From NCBI GenBank assembly GCA_003993805.1, contig RSEF01000021.1, positions 499,610 to 563,609 of the forward strand: a stretch of 64,000 nt of DNA, written 5' to 3'. This stretch comes from Himantopus leucocephalus. Taxonomy: Eukaryota > Chordata > Aves > Charadriiformes > Recurvirostridae. The position numbers were made by a program, and so were the translations under genes. Every line of letters starts with the position of its first letter. Within the stretch, counting starts at the first letter, position 1. Shown here in pieces: positions 20,501-33,535 of this stretch. The notes under the pieces are model-generated. The model was not told the origin of the DNA and did no database searches. It was given only the letters and a program-made list of their open reading frames with translations.

Positions 20501-22900
20501 GTGGTTTTCTTAGTCATGTAAGCATGCTTAGTTAATTAATTAATTAAGGGGTGGCTGGAGAGGTGGTTGCAGAAGCACACCTGGACCCCGGATTCCCTTT
20601 TCCTCCCGTTTTTTGTCCATCCAGTGCGGTTCCCTCTCAGCGGGCCTGAGCGCGCTGGAATTAAAGTGGGAGATGGGCACTGAGAGGCTGTCCCTGCCCC
20701 AGGTGCCCGTAAAAAGCACCGTCCCCATCCCCATCCCAAATGCCTCCGTTACCCCGGCAGAGCAGGAGCCGCACCAGCAGAAATCACTGGGAGGTGAGGG
20801 CTGCCTGTGCCAGCGTTCCCGGGAGGCGTGGGAAGCCGACCTTGTTTTAAACCAGAGATGGATGCGCTGGGAGCCCTGAGCCGTATTTTCTCCCCGGTCC
20901 CGAGCAAGAGCAAAGCCTCCCACGAACCCAAAGGTTTTTGCTGCAGGAAGAGGACTTGGCAGAAGGCGCGTTGTGCCAGGAGAGGGCGGCTGCGAGGGCG
21001 GTGCTGCTTAGAAAGAAGTTTAAATGCTTTATTTCACCCCTCGGAAGCCAAGGGCCGGGGTGACGCATGACATTACCCTGCAAATAGTCTCAGGGTGCGC
21101 TCAGGCATCAGATGCAGCAACACCCCACTTGGTTCCCTCGTTTCCTCACCGGTGGCGAGGCCAGGCTGCCTCCCGCGCGTCCCATCGCTGGTTATCCGCC
21201 GCTTCCACTGCCCCGATCCTTGGACGGCTGCTGGAAGGAGGTGGAAAGATTTTTTAAGAGATGTTTCAATAATAGGAAAGTTCCCGCAGAAGCTGCTTAG
21301 GCGGATGCAGCATCCCTCATCCCCCCCTGCCCTGCCGAGGGAATTTAAGTATTAGCAGGAGGTGTTGGGACAGCAACAGGAGGTTTGCAATAATTAGAGC
21401 AAGATGCATTTCCCAGCCTGTTGTGCTCTGCCCAGGACCCCCCTCCCGTCCCGGGGAGCTGCTCTCTGACACGGGCCCATCTCCGAGGCTCTGCGAGCTG
21501 CCAAATTAAGAAGTTAAATTAGTTCTGACCTTTGCGGTCCTCAGTTGCTGTGACCCGCGCCGGCTCCGCTGCACCGTCGGCAGGGTCTCCCCGGCCGGGT
21601 CCTGCAATGCAAACAGGAAAAGGGATCTTAAGACACAACGTCTTGCATCCTTCCAGGATCATTTCTAATTTAGAAACGTATACATCTCTAACACCTACAA
21701 TTAATAACCGTTCAATTATCAGGATTTGCAGATAGTGTGGATAACCCTGTTAAGGCTGTTGTAATAAGCATTAGGTATTGATCGTGGCCGTGCCGGTATT
21801 TAGCATGCAGGTCATGGACGAGTCGCATTAATACCTGTGAATCCTGGTTTAACCGAGAAACTTTGCAATAAAATAAATGACAAAAAAAAAAACCAACCCT
21901 TTGTGTTCTTTTATGGCTGCCTTCTTCAAACTGTTGCCAAATAAAGAGCGAGATCGAGCGTGCGTTTGGTACCTTTAGTGCATGCAACGTGCTAAGAACA
22001 GACACAAACAATAAGGCACTGCCCCCAAAATGCGGCTGCTGTTCATCCTTGCAGCTCTCTCCCGTTTCGGGACCCGACCGCAGGTACTCTCCGGCAGGCT
22101 GCAGCACCCAGCGCCAACCAGTACATTCATTATTTTTTTAAGAAAACCACCTCTCTGCTCTCAGCTTTAGCTGCTAAAGCCTTTCCCAGCGACTGCGCAG
22201 GACGCGGGGCTGCCGCAGCTCTGCCTCTGCACACATCCTCGCACTGCAGAGCCCCCCCCAAAAAGGGGCCTTTTGGGCTGCCCTTCTCACCACGGGCTCA
22301 TCCCAGAAGGGGGGGAAAAAAACCCCAAACAAAACAAAAACACCCCAGCTTTGCATTTTCTGCTAAAACTAAGACACTCCCCTTGCGTGAGGATGAGGGA
22401 GGCTGGAACAATCGCGCAGGCGCCTAATTCAATATCATCCGGGTTACTACAAACCATCCTCTTGCTGCATATACTGGGAGGGCACGCGGGATCCCAGTTC
22501 AGCTCCAAAAAGGAAACCCCAGTCCCACAGCAGGAAGGAGAGGACCAGACCCACCCCCACCTCAGGGATGCTCTCCAGACCCCTGAAGGTCCTCCAGGTG
22601 GGACCGCAGCGATGTCCTGATCAGCCAAGTCACCTCCTGCTGCCCAGCTGGGGGTAAGCCCCCCCCAAAAGCTCCCCCAAACCTTTCCGGAGTGGTCCAT
22701 CAGCTCATTTAAATCTCGTTAAGGGCTCTGCCTCGCACACCGTTGCCGGAGAGCCACGGCCAAGGTGCCGAGCGCTCCTTCAAGCCGCCGCCTTTGACTC
22801 ACGCCTTTTACGACTTCAGGCCTGAGCGTCAAGTGGATTTTTTTTAGCCTTACCTCTGAATTTCATGGCTTTTGTGACTTTAAATCAGCGCCCTAATGCT
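20501..22900. other. Intergenic DNA after ALDH4A1
   Basis: No coding exon is recognised. It holds a (TTAA)n tract at 20531-20547 and an AT-rich block at 21490-21900 in otherwise GC-rich sequence. The AT-rich block contains GCATTAATACC and two AATAAA hexamers near 21868 and 21939. It lacks any open frame resembling a receptor, so TAS1R2 is not here. Confidence 0.6.
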
Positions 22901-23066
22901 ATTTAAACAGTTGGGGGTTTTGAAGCTGATGATAAATGCTTCGGTCGGTGTTTGGGAGAGGCAGGGGCTTTCGCGGAGCCCCCCGGGGCACTCCCCTGCC
23001 TGCTGGGATGCTCCTGGACCGCTCTGCCCTCCACCGGGATGGGGAAAACAAATCTGCCGGGAGGGA

Positions 23067-23105
23067 GGGATGGGGGAGAGGGATGGGGGAGAGGGATGGG
23101 GGAGG
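23067..23105. repeat. 13-bp tandem repeat x3
   Basis: Three adjacent copies of GGGATGGGGGAGA, the last with one change. Confidence 0.9.
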
Positions 23106-23840
23106 GTGTAGAGGCTCCACATAATCCCACCATGCCCCATAAAGGGAGACAACAGGTTTGGAGCACCTCCGGTAGGGATTCAATGCCATTCCCACACGCA
23201 GCCAGAGCTGGCCTGGCTCTCTGCAGTCCCCATCACGTCCCGAAGCGCTCGGCTATCCGTCCTGGGAGCCGGGAGCCGGGTGGGAAGCTGAGCCAGGCTC
23301 TCTCTAGGAAGTGGCAGATTTTCCCCTCCGATAACACGCAGCTCCATCTGCTTCCCGTTAGCGGCCCCGGCTGAGGCTAATTGGCAGATCAAACCCTCCG
23401 ATGTCCCGCGTTAGGTACGTCGTTAGGAGAGTCCGGAGCGAGTACGACGCTTCTTGGCCGGAGCCCAAAGGCCTTTCCCCGCCACCCCGGGGCTGCGCAG
23501 GGGTGCTAATGCAAACCACCCGCAGCCGCCCGGGAGCCGCATGGGGGGGGATGAACAGGCGGCGAGAGGGCCACGTCTCGGCTTTAAAGCAAAGCCGAGC
23601 AGGAAAGCGAAGCAGCTCGGACCTGATCGTCCATGGCGGGATAAACGGGAGAGGCAGAGGACGGGCAGCACGCGCTGCCGCAGGGACATCAGCGCAGCAA
23701 CAGCCATCACCTGTTTTTTTTAGCACGGAGCAGGGATGCTTCTGGATTTCTGGATGGTTTAAAAATTCCCCGGACTGACCAGGAGAGGCAGTGACCATGA
23801 TGATGCCATCGCTGCCCTACACTTAGCTTTGCTGATTTTG

Positions 23841-23871
<31 letters not shown>
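23841..23871. repeat. T14-A17 palindromic homopolymer pair
   Basis: Fourteen T are followed directly by seventeen A with no spacer. Confidence 0.9.
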
Positions 23872-26800
23872 GGCAAGGTTTAACGGTCCAAGGGTAATAT
23901 TTGTGATTCCCCAACTCTTAACACACCCATCGGGAACGGCTGCAGTTCAGGACTGGGCACAGGACTGGTGAACCTCGGCACCGCACCTCAAGGATGAAGG
24001 GGATAACCCATCGCCTCGGCACAAGCACAGCCCCCGAACACAAAAACTGAATCACACAGGAGGTGCTCGACCACATCTGGCTTTACGGGGGTTAGAGCAG
24101 AGCCCTTAACCTCCCCCCGAGGAGTGAAGAACTGAGGTTTAAATGCTCGCACTGGGCAGCAGATCACAGCCAGCGGAAATATGGCAACAAATATACTTTG
24201 CCTCTCTATGTGGCAGGACGCGTCGGGGTCCCCGAACAGCTCGGGGTCCCCATACAGCCCTGGAGGGGGGGGGGGGTGTGTCACGGGGAAATTGGGGTGT
24301 CGCTTCACAGCACACGCGCCTGGGAGGGGCTGGGGCTCGGATTGCCGTCCTGCTTTGCAAACTCCCACCACCGCTTCCCAACCCCACCGTCTCGCCCTGC
24401 CCAGCACCCTGCGAAGCCACACCAGCACGCGTCAGCCCAATTTAGCAATGGATTCCCACGGCGGAGGAATCTCCGCTCTTACCTTACGTGTGATCCGACC
24501 CCCTCAAACGCAGCCCCCACCTGAAGGCAGATCCCGCACCCCCAAGCCGCATCCCTTCTCCGGAGGGGCACGGCCCCACACCACCGCAGACCTTCGCTCT
24601 CCCCCTTTCCCACCCCAGGATTTCGGGCGCCTTTCCCGCCGCTGCCCTGCGGTGGGGCGGGGGGCTGCTCCCCCAGCTGCAGCCCAGTTACAGCCCATTC
24701 ACAGCCTGCAGCTGGCTGGGGCGGGGGGGGGCTGCTGCCCCTCCTGTGCCCCTCTTTTCAGCAAACTGGTTCGGGGGAGACCTTTAAGGCTCCCCCCTTT
24801 CCCAGTCTGCCTGATTTTCTCCTAAAAATCCCATATACAGTGTCCGAGGGGCAGATTTCCTGCCCGGCCAGTGTTTCAGGCTGGAGAGCCTGTACCAAAA
24901 GCAACCCAAGAGGCCGCTTTTACCTTTTGCGGGTGCCGAGGGCGCGCTGAGCAAATGTTTCCAACTCCCTGTGTGTGTGTGTGGGGGGGGAGGGTTTCAC
25001 CTCCTTTCCCAAGGAGAGGCCAGAAGAAACTCACTCCACGGATGCTGCGGGGTCAGAGGGCCGGGTAGGATGCAGGGAAGGGCCGGCGATGGTCGTAGGA
25101 CAAATATATTACCTTTAAAGCTGGGCCCAAGCCAAACCCCAGCTTTACAAAGCCCCTTAAGCTCTGCTTATTGGAAAACTTAAAGCTGAGAGCCCGCCAG
25201 ACCTCACAGTGCGCGTGTGTCTGTGTGCAGTCCCCCCGTGCCACCCCGCACCCCGTGTGCCCATCCCCGTGGGCAGCTGGCACTCACGGGCAGGGATGCT
25301 GCTGTTACACGCTCCATCTCCTGCCCCGNCCCCCCCCCCCCCCCCAAAAACCATGCTCCCTTCCCTCCCCACGCAGGGCTTTACGGTCCTGGGGCAGCAC
25401 CAGCCTGGCATCACCTATTCCACCGCCGGGGATTGGTTTTTTCGGGCACAGCTTGTGTCTTTCTATTTTTCCATCCCTTGAAAAAAAAAAGGAAGATGAG
25501 GAGAAAAGAGGCGCAGGGGTGAGGGGATGGCAAGGGAGGGGAAAAAACGCTATGCGGGGCAGCACCAGAAATCCTGAGAAGACAATTTTCTAGGGGGATG
25601 GAGACCCCCTCGGCCTGTTTTTGCCTCTCTTTCTGCCTTATATTATTTCTCCCCTCTTGCCATTTCTGCCCAAGGCTTCGCCTCCCCTGCCTCTTCCATG
25701 CTTTGAGGCTTTGGGAGAGCAGAGAAATCCTCGGGGGTCCAGGGAGGAGACATTTGCAGTACAAGGACTTAGCGGCAGATGGTGGTCTTTATCCCATTCT
25801 CTGCAAACGGGGAAAACCAGTGGCCCCACAGCTCCCACCGGGCTGCGAGACTGGGACGGCTCATCCACGGGGGCTGGGGACTGGGAGGCTGTGGGCCCCG
25901 GGACTGGGAGGAGCGGCCGTGGGGCTGGGTTGGGGGACAAGAGGGTGGGTTTAAAGTGGTGGGGAGAAAGGAGAGAGCCGCAGGGTTCAGCTCGAGAGCC
26001 GGACTTTCCCACAGTGCGGACAGGAGAAAGGGAGGAAAGAAACACCGACCGGCAAGAAGGGGGAGAGGGTTTGAGTCCGTCGGCCCCGTTCAACAAACAA
26101 ACAGTGGTTTTAAGGGCTGTAGCAAGTGCCTGCACTCCCCGTCCCCTCCAAAAACGCTGCAAAATTACGGAGAGTCTTCTAATATTTAGCATTTTTTGCT
26201 AAAGCCCCAGGTCCTGCAGTCATGAGAATACAGCGGGATGTCAGCTTCCAGCTAAAACAAATAAAGAGGGGATTCGCGTCCCTCGGGCTAACACAGCAAA
26301 GCTGGGAGATGTGACTCCCCCTCCCTTGGGGCCGGAAGAAAATCCTGGAAAGAAAATCAAGGGGCTGGGAGGCAGAAAGCCCCCCCTCCTCACGCCCCCC
26401 CCAATCTCCTTTGCACCGCCACGTTGCTCACCGAGCAATTAAAAATCGCGGGATGCATCCCTCTGGAGGAGAGCATCCTCTTTCCCAGGGCATCCGAGGA
26501 CACCTGGTTCCCTTTCTCCCAGGCTTGGGTGCCTCTTCCCCGGCCCTCGGAGACATGGGTTGACCTCGGGGCATTGTCACTGAGAGCTCTGCAGCTTTTT
26601 TTGGGGGGGGAATCATACCTAGCCCCGCGTTTCTCAGTTTACCCCAGGGAGGGCTTGTCTGGGAGCTTGAATTATTTTGGAGCCAGGCTGCTTGAGAAGA
26701 GGAACAGGTGAAGGCGGCCGGCGCGGCCGCCAGCAGAGCCCGGCTCCACGTCTCTCTCCTCCTCCGGCTCTCCGGGGAAGTCCCCCCCCCCCAGGAGATA

Positions 26801-28521
26801 AATTACTCGCTGTTGTCTGACGGCCTTGAGGTTGGCTGGAAAGGCGAATAAAGGGGGTTTCTGGCAGCAGCGGGGAACCGCGGCAAAGTTGGCCCAGGGC
26901 GGCTTGGGATTAAGAGCAAACTTTTGCATCTGCCAAGCGGCTCCCTCGCAGCCCTTCCCCTGCCAGCTGCAGCCTCCACTGCCTCCGGACCCCCCCCTTG
27001 GCACGGTGGAATCAGCCCCCGCCGAGGGATGGGGAGAGGCTGAGGGCAGGATGAGGCACAGCCTTCCACCTCCGGCCGGGCGGTTTGCACAGCCGCAGCC
27101 CCGAGGGATGGGACCCGACGGGAGGGACGGTGCGAGAGCTCCCCGATCCGCTCTGCGCCAATTCAGCCTGTCCACCACCTGGACCCTGCCCTGCGGCGGG
27201 GAGGGAGAGATCGCCGTCCCTTTCACCTTGGGTGCAGGCACCGTCCCGCCACAAGCGATATCCCCACGTCTGGCCACCAAATGCCACAGCATCATCATCC
27301 TCACGTGCCTCCAGGACTGAAGCAAAGCATCACTCTCACCCCCATGGCCACAGGGCAGACAATTTTCCCTTGAATCACCATTTTTTCACACCCGGAGGCC
27401 ACCTGCACCCATAGCCCCTCTCCTGGGGGGGGGGGTTGTCCCCTAAATCCTGCTCCTGTCCCTACAACCTACCCGCCGGGCTCAGCAGCACCCCCGCACA
27501 GCGATCCCCCCTCCCGACTTCGCAGCCCTTTGCAGCGCATCCCCCCCCCCTCCCCAGCCCTGCGTTTGGGTGCTTAAAATGTATCTGCAGTACCATCTCA
27601 GCTGCTATTTTTCATCCTTCAGCGATAAGGCATCTGCATGTACACAGCACCCAGAAAATTACTTACAAACAGCAGCTTCCTCCTGCAGATTCCGCCCCCC
27701 CCCGTACCAATTATTAACATTATCACAGAGGCAGCCCCGCTCTGGTGTTGTTTTTTGTTTAAGATTTTTCTCCCCCACTCCACCCTTTGGTTTTGGGTTT
27801 TTTTTTTACCCCCGCCCCGCGTCGTGATCGCCGATTTGAGATCACAAACCTGACATTTCGGTGCCTGCTTCACAATGCCAGGCGGGCAAAACTGCCGGGG
27901 ACAATCGATTCTCCCCGCATCGTCTACCGGTGCCATCCAAAACATTTAATCAACGCGAGATCAACCCTTCCGGCAGCTCCCCGCTCACTTTTTTCCCCAG
28001 CCTGTGAAAATATGCGACACCCCAAAAATGAGGGATGCCACGAGCAGGGGTTGGAGCTGGGTGGGAGCATCCCTGCTCCAGGAGGGTGGGAAAGGGAAGG
28101 GGTCAGCCCGGAGCAGACTGAGTGATGGGGTCTCAGTAGGGAAACCGGCGCCCCATCCGTGGACAAACTGGTGTCCACTGGGATGGCTGTGGGACCGGTC
28201 TGCCTCTCCTCCAACATCGCATCTGCAGGCCGGTGAGGGTCAACCAGCGCAAGCAAAGGGGATCCCAGCCTGGTGCCTCCCTAAACGCGCACGGTGGAGT
28301 CTGGGGGACTGTGGGGAAAAGGGTTAATTTGGCTTTGGGCGCTCAGAGAGATTTGCCGGGTCAAAATTTCCCCGAGCTTCAGAGGGAGCAGCCTGGTCCT
28401 TAGGCGCCAGAGCTGGGTGCTCGACGAAGTCTCTGCCGCCGGGATGGGTGCAGCGGATGCGTTTATAGCCGGCTCCATACTCACAGAGCTATCCTAAACC
28501 CCTTCCTGCACAGGGATGGTA

Positions 28522-28575
28522 CCATCCCATTTAGTGGACGGGGACGTTGAGGCACAGCGGCAGGAGCGAGCCTGG
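28522..28575 (-). mobile_element. MIR-like SINE fragment
   Basis: The + strand reads CCCATTTAGTGGACGGGGAC then GTTGAGGCACAGCGG. This resembles the reverse complement of the MIR core (CATTTTACAGATGGGGAAACTGAGGCACAG). Old and diverged; only the central part is recognisable. Confidence 0.5.
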
Positions 28576-28895
28576 GAAAGAACTAACCCCCATCGCAAAC
28601 AACGAAGCTGCAATTGGGCTTCCCAGTCCTCTGCTCCCACCGCTGGCCCGTGGACAGTGGTGGGCACGCGAGGGGACTCTGGGAAGGGGGTAAAAGCCAA
28701 AAAGCTGGGGCGGAGATTGCGACGCATTGATGGCCCCCCCGATGATGTGCCATTTCTTCCTTGCACGTCCCCCAGGCTTGTATCCCCTGCTCCTCCGCAC
28801 CCGGACAGACTCCTCGGGGTCCCGTGGTGGAGCAAGTTGTGGGGAGACAGAGGTGGCAGTTGGGGGGGTGGGGGGGGCGTGTGGCTTCGAGTATA

Positions 28896-28955
28896 ACCCA
28901 CCGCACCTCACTAAAACCCACCGCACCTCACCAAAACCCACCGCACCTCACTCGG
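28896..28955. repeat. 20-bp tandem repeat x3
   Basis: Three copies of ACCCACCGCACCTCACYAAA in a row, with the last four bases of the final copy diverged. Confidence 0.93.
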
Positions 28956-31900
28956 CGGGGGAAACGCACAGGCAGGGAGGGGAGCGGCAAAGTGACGCCC
29001 GTCCCCCAGGAATGCGTGTCCCCCCTCCCTCTCCTCCTGCGTGCCTGGCCCTAATCCGGGGGTGGCAGCGGGATGCCTGGAGACAGCTGTGCCTGCCCCC
29101 CGCTGCCCTGACATCACCCACCGGCTATGAAGGCGCTTGCCTTGGCCAAGGGGTCCTTCTCCAAGTGTTTCCAGAGGAGAGGGGGGGGGAAAGAGACGCC
29201 CGCGCTCCCCTTAACCCTCTGCTTGCAGAGGAGGAGGCTCGAGCCTCCGCTTGCAAAACGGGTCCGGGTAGCGTTTTTGGCTCCCGAGGAGAAACGCTTG
29301 CGCAAAGCGTGCAAAGCAGGGTCGCTCCTGCGTGCAAACCCCCGCTGCTGGGACAAAGGCAGTGGTGTCACACCAGGCTGCCGTAACCCTCCGAGCGCTG
29401 CCATCTGGAAATACGGACAAAGAAAAGGCCCCAGCCCACCGGTACGGTGGAACAGCCCCAATGTCCCCCCCACCCATCGCCCCCCAGCTGCCCAGAATCC
29501 AGCCGTGAGCTTTGTTTTCTCAGCCCCGAGTCTCTGCTGCTGGTGCCTCAAAGCAAGGAACAAAAATAGGGAGAATTAAAAAAAAAATATTAAAAATAAG
29601 TGGAGGGAAGGAAGGAAGCGAGCTCCAGCTGGCTGCGCCAAACAGAGACCCAGAAACGCGCCTGATCCCCTCGTCCCTGTTGCCTTTGCTGCTTTTAACT
29701 CTGTGGTTGCTGCTGCTTAGGGGTTATACACCAATACCATCCAGTATAACCAGTGCCAGAGCGGTCTGGCTACACCTGAAAAGGGTGGTGGCATCAGGGG
29801 AGCTGTGCTGGCGTCCCCTGCTTCATCTAACATCATTCCCTCGCTCCCCGACACTCCTCTGGGTTTGTACCTTAGCACCTCTGCAGCCAGTTACTGTCAA
29901 CATTTTCCTGCACCAGGGCACAGCTACCCATACAGATACTGGGAATGCCACTGGGATAGTCCTGGGGTTCAATAGGAAGGCAGCTTTCCATAGCAGGCTG
30001 GCCGGCACCCCAAATTCACTGCAACGTATGGCGGAGAAGAGGGTTTCCTTCAGTATTTCCTATGACCCAGGACACCAAAACCTTCCCCTGAGCTGTTGCT
30101 GATGGCTCGAGGGTGACCAGGAGGAGTCACCCACCCAGGCATGATGTTCAAGCCCCGGGGAGATGCTGCTTCCCCTCCGCTCTTCTTTCGTCCTCCGTCC
30201 CTGGCTGGGTAACGAGTGGGACGACGGCAATCGGTCCCAGCGCGCTGCTGGGCTTGCAGGGGGGGATAGGATGTCAGCCGGCTGCGCCCTTGAAAACGCG
30301 ATCCCCTCTGGGCCGACCTGCCTGATGTTTTCACTGGAACCATCAATCAGTGCAGGAGACACGATCATATTTTATAGCCAGAGTTGCTCGTGAAACTCAA
30401 GCTCGGCATGGCAGCCACTGCTCTGCTCGCTCGGATGAGGGAGGCAGAGCCTGGACGCGTCTTTAACCCCTTGTGACGGGTCCTTCGAGCTGCAATTCTG
30501 CAGCAGCCTCGGCTATTCTGCATGCGTGACTTCTTCCCTCCTCTATCCTCAGCATCTGACACTGCAGATGCAGCGCGGGGCGTTGTTTAACGAGACTGCA
30601 AACACTTCTTTACGTTCCCGAGACGCTCTGCCCAAGCAGGCGACACGCAGAGAAGCACGGATGCAGAGAGACGCTCCTTCCCACCCATTCACAGCCCGCA
30701 GCTACACGTTTCCCCAGACTTGCTAAAAACAGACGATGGCACAGAACACAAGCAGGTCTGCACGCGCTCCTCAGCTCCCACGACACCCAGCCCTGACTGC
30801 AGGGCCCGAGATACTCCCAATGCAGGCGCAGACCTGCAGCTGAAATAGATACGGCACATGTCGCTCCTTCTCTGCGCACGAACGCAAGCGAACCTTTACC
30901 CTGGAAATGCCGGTCTTCGCGGAATTCCTAGCAGCAACGTCGCTGCTATGAAGCTCAAATCAAAGCAACACTCAGATAGCCCAGCTCTGGCTCCGGAAAG
31001 TTTATCCCGGTGTCCCGATCCCTTTGTTTCCCCTCTCCTTGGGGAGCTTGTTCCGTGGCCATCGTCCCACTGTGCGATGCTGTTCGCCGGGAATTGCTCT
31101 GGTGGCTTCGGTTACGCTTGCCCAGGAACAAAGCGGCTCTCCCCGACGGGCGAGCATCCTCCCCGCAGGGGGAAGAGGAGCATTGCTATTGAGACCAGGG
31201 ATATTCGGGAGGCCTCAGGGATGTTTTTACAGCCCGGCCATGCCAGGCTGAGGGATTGCTGATTGGAAATTCGATTTCCGAACTGGAAGCAGTCATAAGC
31301 ATTGGAGAAACGACAGCTCCCACGGGGAATGAGTGCATGCGAGGGGAGGACGAGGCTGAGGCGGAGACGAGTCCCCGGGAACCGTTGGGGAAAGCCACAC
31401 GCAGAGATGCGGGGCGCCCGCTCCGCACCGGGCACCGGCTATCGTGTCGCCCAAGAGCAGCTTTGAGCAATCAAAAGCAGAGCCCGACGTACACATATAC
31501 ACGCAGGGAGCGCAGTAATTAGCTAAATCGAATTTTTGACGGGGTGACTGGGACGAGGGGGTGCACCCTGCATGCTGAAGACCTGTCCTGCACGGACCCA
31601 TCCCTCCTTCAGCACAAGGACCCCCAAACCGCGATGCTCGAGGGTACCAAGGTCTCTCGGCACGGCCCTGCCCGCCCTTCTCGGGATGCCGAAGGCGTCT
31701 GAGATTTGCAACCCCTGCGCGCACCAGCCCCTGCAGCCGCCGCACTCACAACGAGATCTCGCTAGCAAACGGCAGATTATAAATGAATAAATCTGTCGAA
31801 GGCAGAAATTGAACGCACACCGAGGAGACGGGCTGGAAGCAGTTTCCACGCTATCAAAAATAGGAACCGGCTGATTAAATCAGGCCTGATTTCCAAGGAG

Positions 31901-33400
31901 CTGACTCCAGGACTGTGCAGTATCGCGCCCAAACGTGCCGGGGACTTGCAAAGTCACAAGTTTGTGGCTTGGGGAGCTGAGGGGTGAAGCGATGGTGGGG
32001 GGAAGCAGGGGGAAGCCTGGCAGCGACCTACTCGTGACTCGGAGGAGCCAAGAAACGAGGGGTTTAGTTCACACCAACAATAAAATACTGTCGGCTACGG
32101 CCACGCTGCTGCTCCCTGCCCCCTCCCGCACCTTTTGGGTGCCATCCTGCTCTCCACCTCGCATAGGGCTGAAGAGGGGAGTTTAACGTCAAGTAGGTAA
32201 ATAGCTCTTGGAGCAGGATTTCTTGTTCCCCGTTGAGGGGCGGAGACTAACTGAATACGGAAGGAGAAAAGAACGAAGGAAGAGGTGAAATCATTGTCTT
32301 TTCCTTCTGCTTTGCTTACTAAAATGGGAACGGCCTGGCTTTTTTTTCCCAGCTGGTGTGTTTTGAGCCCCTCAGAGGACATAGGTGCCCACTGTGCCCC
32401 TGGATTCCGACTAGGATGCGATCCGTGTCAAGCAATGTAGCTTGGGATCTGCTCCCAAAGCCCATTCCTGGACCAAAACTCCCTGCTGGCTCTGAGCATC
32501 CCCGGCCCCAAACGATATGGTAGCAGGGGCTGATTTACTACTGCCCAGGCTGCGGGGAAGGCGATAATTCCTCAGTAACACCTGCATTTACGGTCTGCTC
32601 GGCCGGGCTGCCTCCCCCACTTGTCAGCTCCTTTTAACCGCAGCTGATAACTTGTCAGAGGCTCTTGACATTGTTTTTTCCCCGAGCCGGTCAATGTGGT
32701 GAGCAGCTGCGTGCAGGGAAAGTCTCATCTTTCTGCTCCAGCCAGGGAGAGCCCGCCCGTAACCTCTCCACCTCCCGTTTTCATTACAAACACTAAGACT
32801 TTGGCACCACTTCAGACCCTCCCTCCTGTCCCGGGGTGGGGGGGGAAGCCAGCTGCGATGCCTTCTCACAGCCTGGGAAAATAGTTCAGGGCTCCGCTTT
32901 TCCCTGAGAGCCCTGAAATTCAAGTGGCCAGCGCTCGCGCTCCCCCCTCCCTCCTCCATCCTTCTCCTCTTCCTTTTCCCTCCCCTATTCTCACCCTAAC
33001 CTACACAGCCCTTGTTTAAAATTAAGCACTCTTCCTCCCTCATTAGCGGCGAGATGAGGCCACCCAGCCCGTACCCTACAAAGAGCCCCAGAGCCCTATA
33101 CATCCCACACCTATTTTCCCCAGAAATATTAACCCCTTCCTTCCCCACCCCATTATTTTAGGGACAGTAATACCAACCATTCCGAGACAGTCCTTAAAAT
33201 TACACTCTCCTTTTCCATTTCACTGCAACCATACCTGTACGGTGAGGTTGAGGGCATTACTGCTGCTCGGCGAATGTTCCTATACTTCATCAAGGTTGCA
33301 ACGCCCAGACAAACAGCCCACATCTACAAACCTCCGAGGCCTCCTGATTAATAATTAAGTCTATCAATGCGCCTCTGTCTCAAGTAGTATCACGCTGTTC
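28956..33400. other. Intergenic DNA without recognised gene
   Basis: Mixed GC-rich sequence. No exon with family similarity was found. Open frames such as 28727-29386 are compositional. Small AT-rich patches with homeodomain-type cores occur at 31850-31900 and around 32560-32760. Confidence 0.55.
32560..32760. promoter_or_regulatory. Candidate conserved noncoding element
   Basis: A non-repetitive block contains two CAGCTG E-boxes (one in CGCAGCTGATAACTTGTCAG), a GATAA core and CTTGACATTGTTTTTTCC. It lacks coding potential. E-boxes of the CAGCTG type suit myogenic factors; any function is inferred from motif content only. Confidence 0.3.
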
Positions 33401-33404
33401 CCCC

Positions 33405-33535
33405 ATGACAGATGAAAACATGATTTATCCCTGTTTTACAGATGGGGAATTGAGGTGCGTAGGGATTTCACGGGTTCCCAGTACAGTAGAGTAGGGCCAG
33501 TGGACATGAACCAAATTCTACAGCTACCCAGAACT
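33405..33535 (-). mobile_element. MIR-like SINE, longest copy in window
   Basis: The + strand contains TTTATCCCTGTTTTACAGAT and GGGGAATTGAGG, then GAGTAGGGCCAG and GAACCAAATTCT. These match, in order, the reverse complement of the MIR consensus (ATCCCCATTTTACAGATGAGGAAACTGAGG through AGCAGAGCCGGGATTCGAACCC). The order of several blocks makes chance similarity unlikely. Confidence 0.7.

Larger units (their letters stand above)
22901..28520. other. GC-rich intergenic DNA with simple repeats
   Basis: Long open frames on both strands here (for example near 24181-24825 and 26672-27325) reflect high GC and Pro/Gly/Arg-rich composition and show no domain or splice pattern. G/C homopolymers are frequent (24266-24276, 25330-25344, 27425-27436). 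The stretch 26700-27170 is CpG-dense and could be an orphan CpG island. No gene is supported. Confidence 0.6.

Noticed and set aside
24181..24825. 214-residue open frame on the + strand
   Set aside because: Pro/Gly/Ser-rich translation of GC-rich DNA, overlapped by other frames of similar length; no recognisable motif.
26672..27325. 217-residue open frame on the - strand
   Set aside because: It lies in CpG-rich DNA with open frames on several strands at once. The product is low-complexity Gly/Arg/Pro-rich, has no domain, and no splice context supports it.
28896..28955. CRISPR-like direct repeats
   Set aside because: The copies are head to tail with no spacers, and the window is vertebrate.
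28727..29386. 219-residue open frame on the + strand
   Set aside because: It runs through the 20-bp tandem repeat and G-rich DNA; composition explains it and no family similarity was seen.
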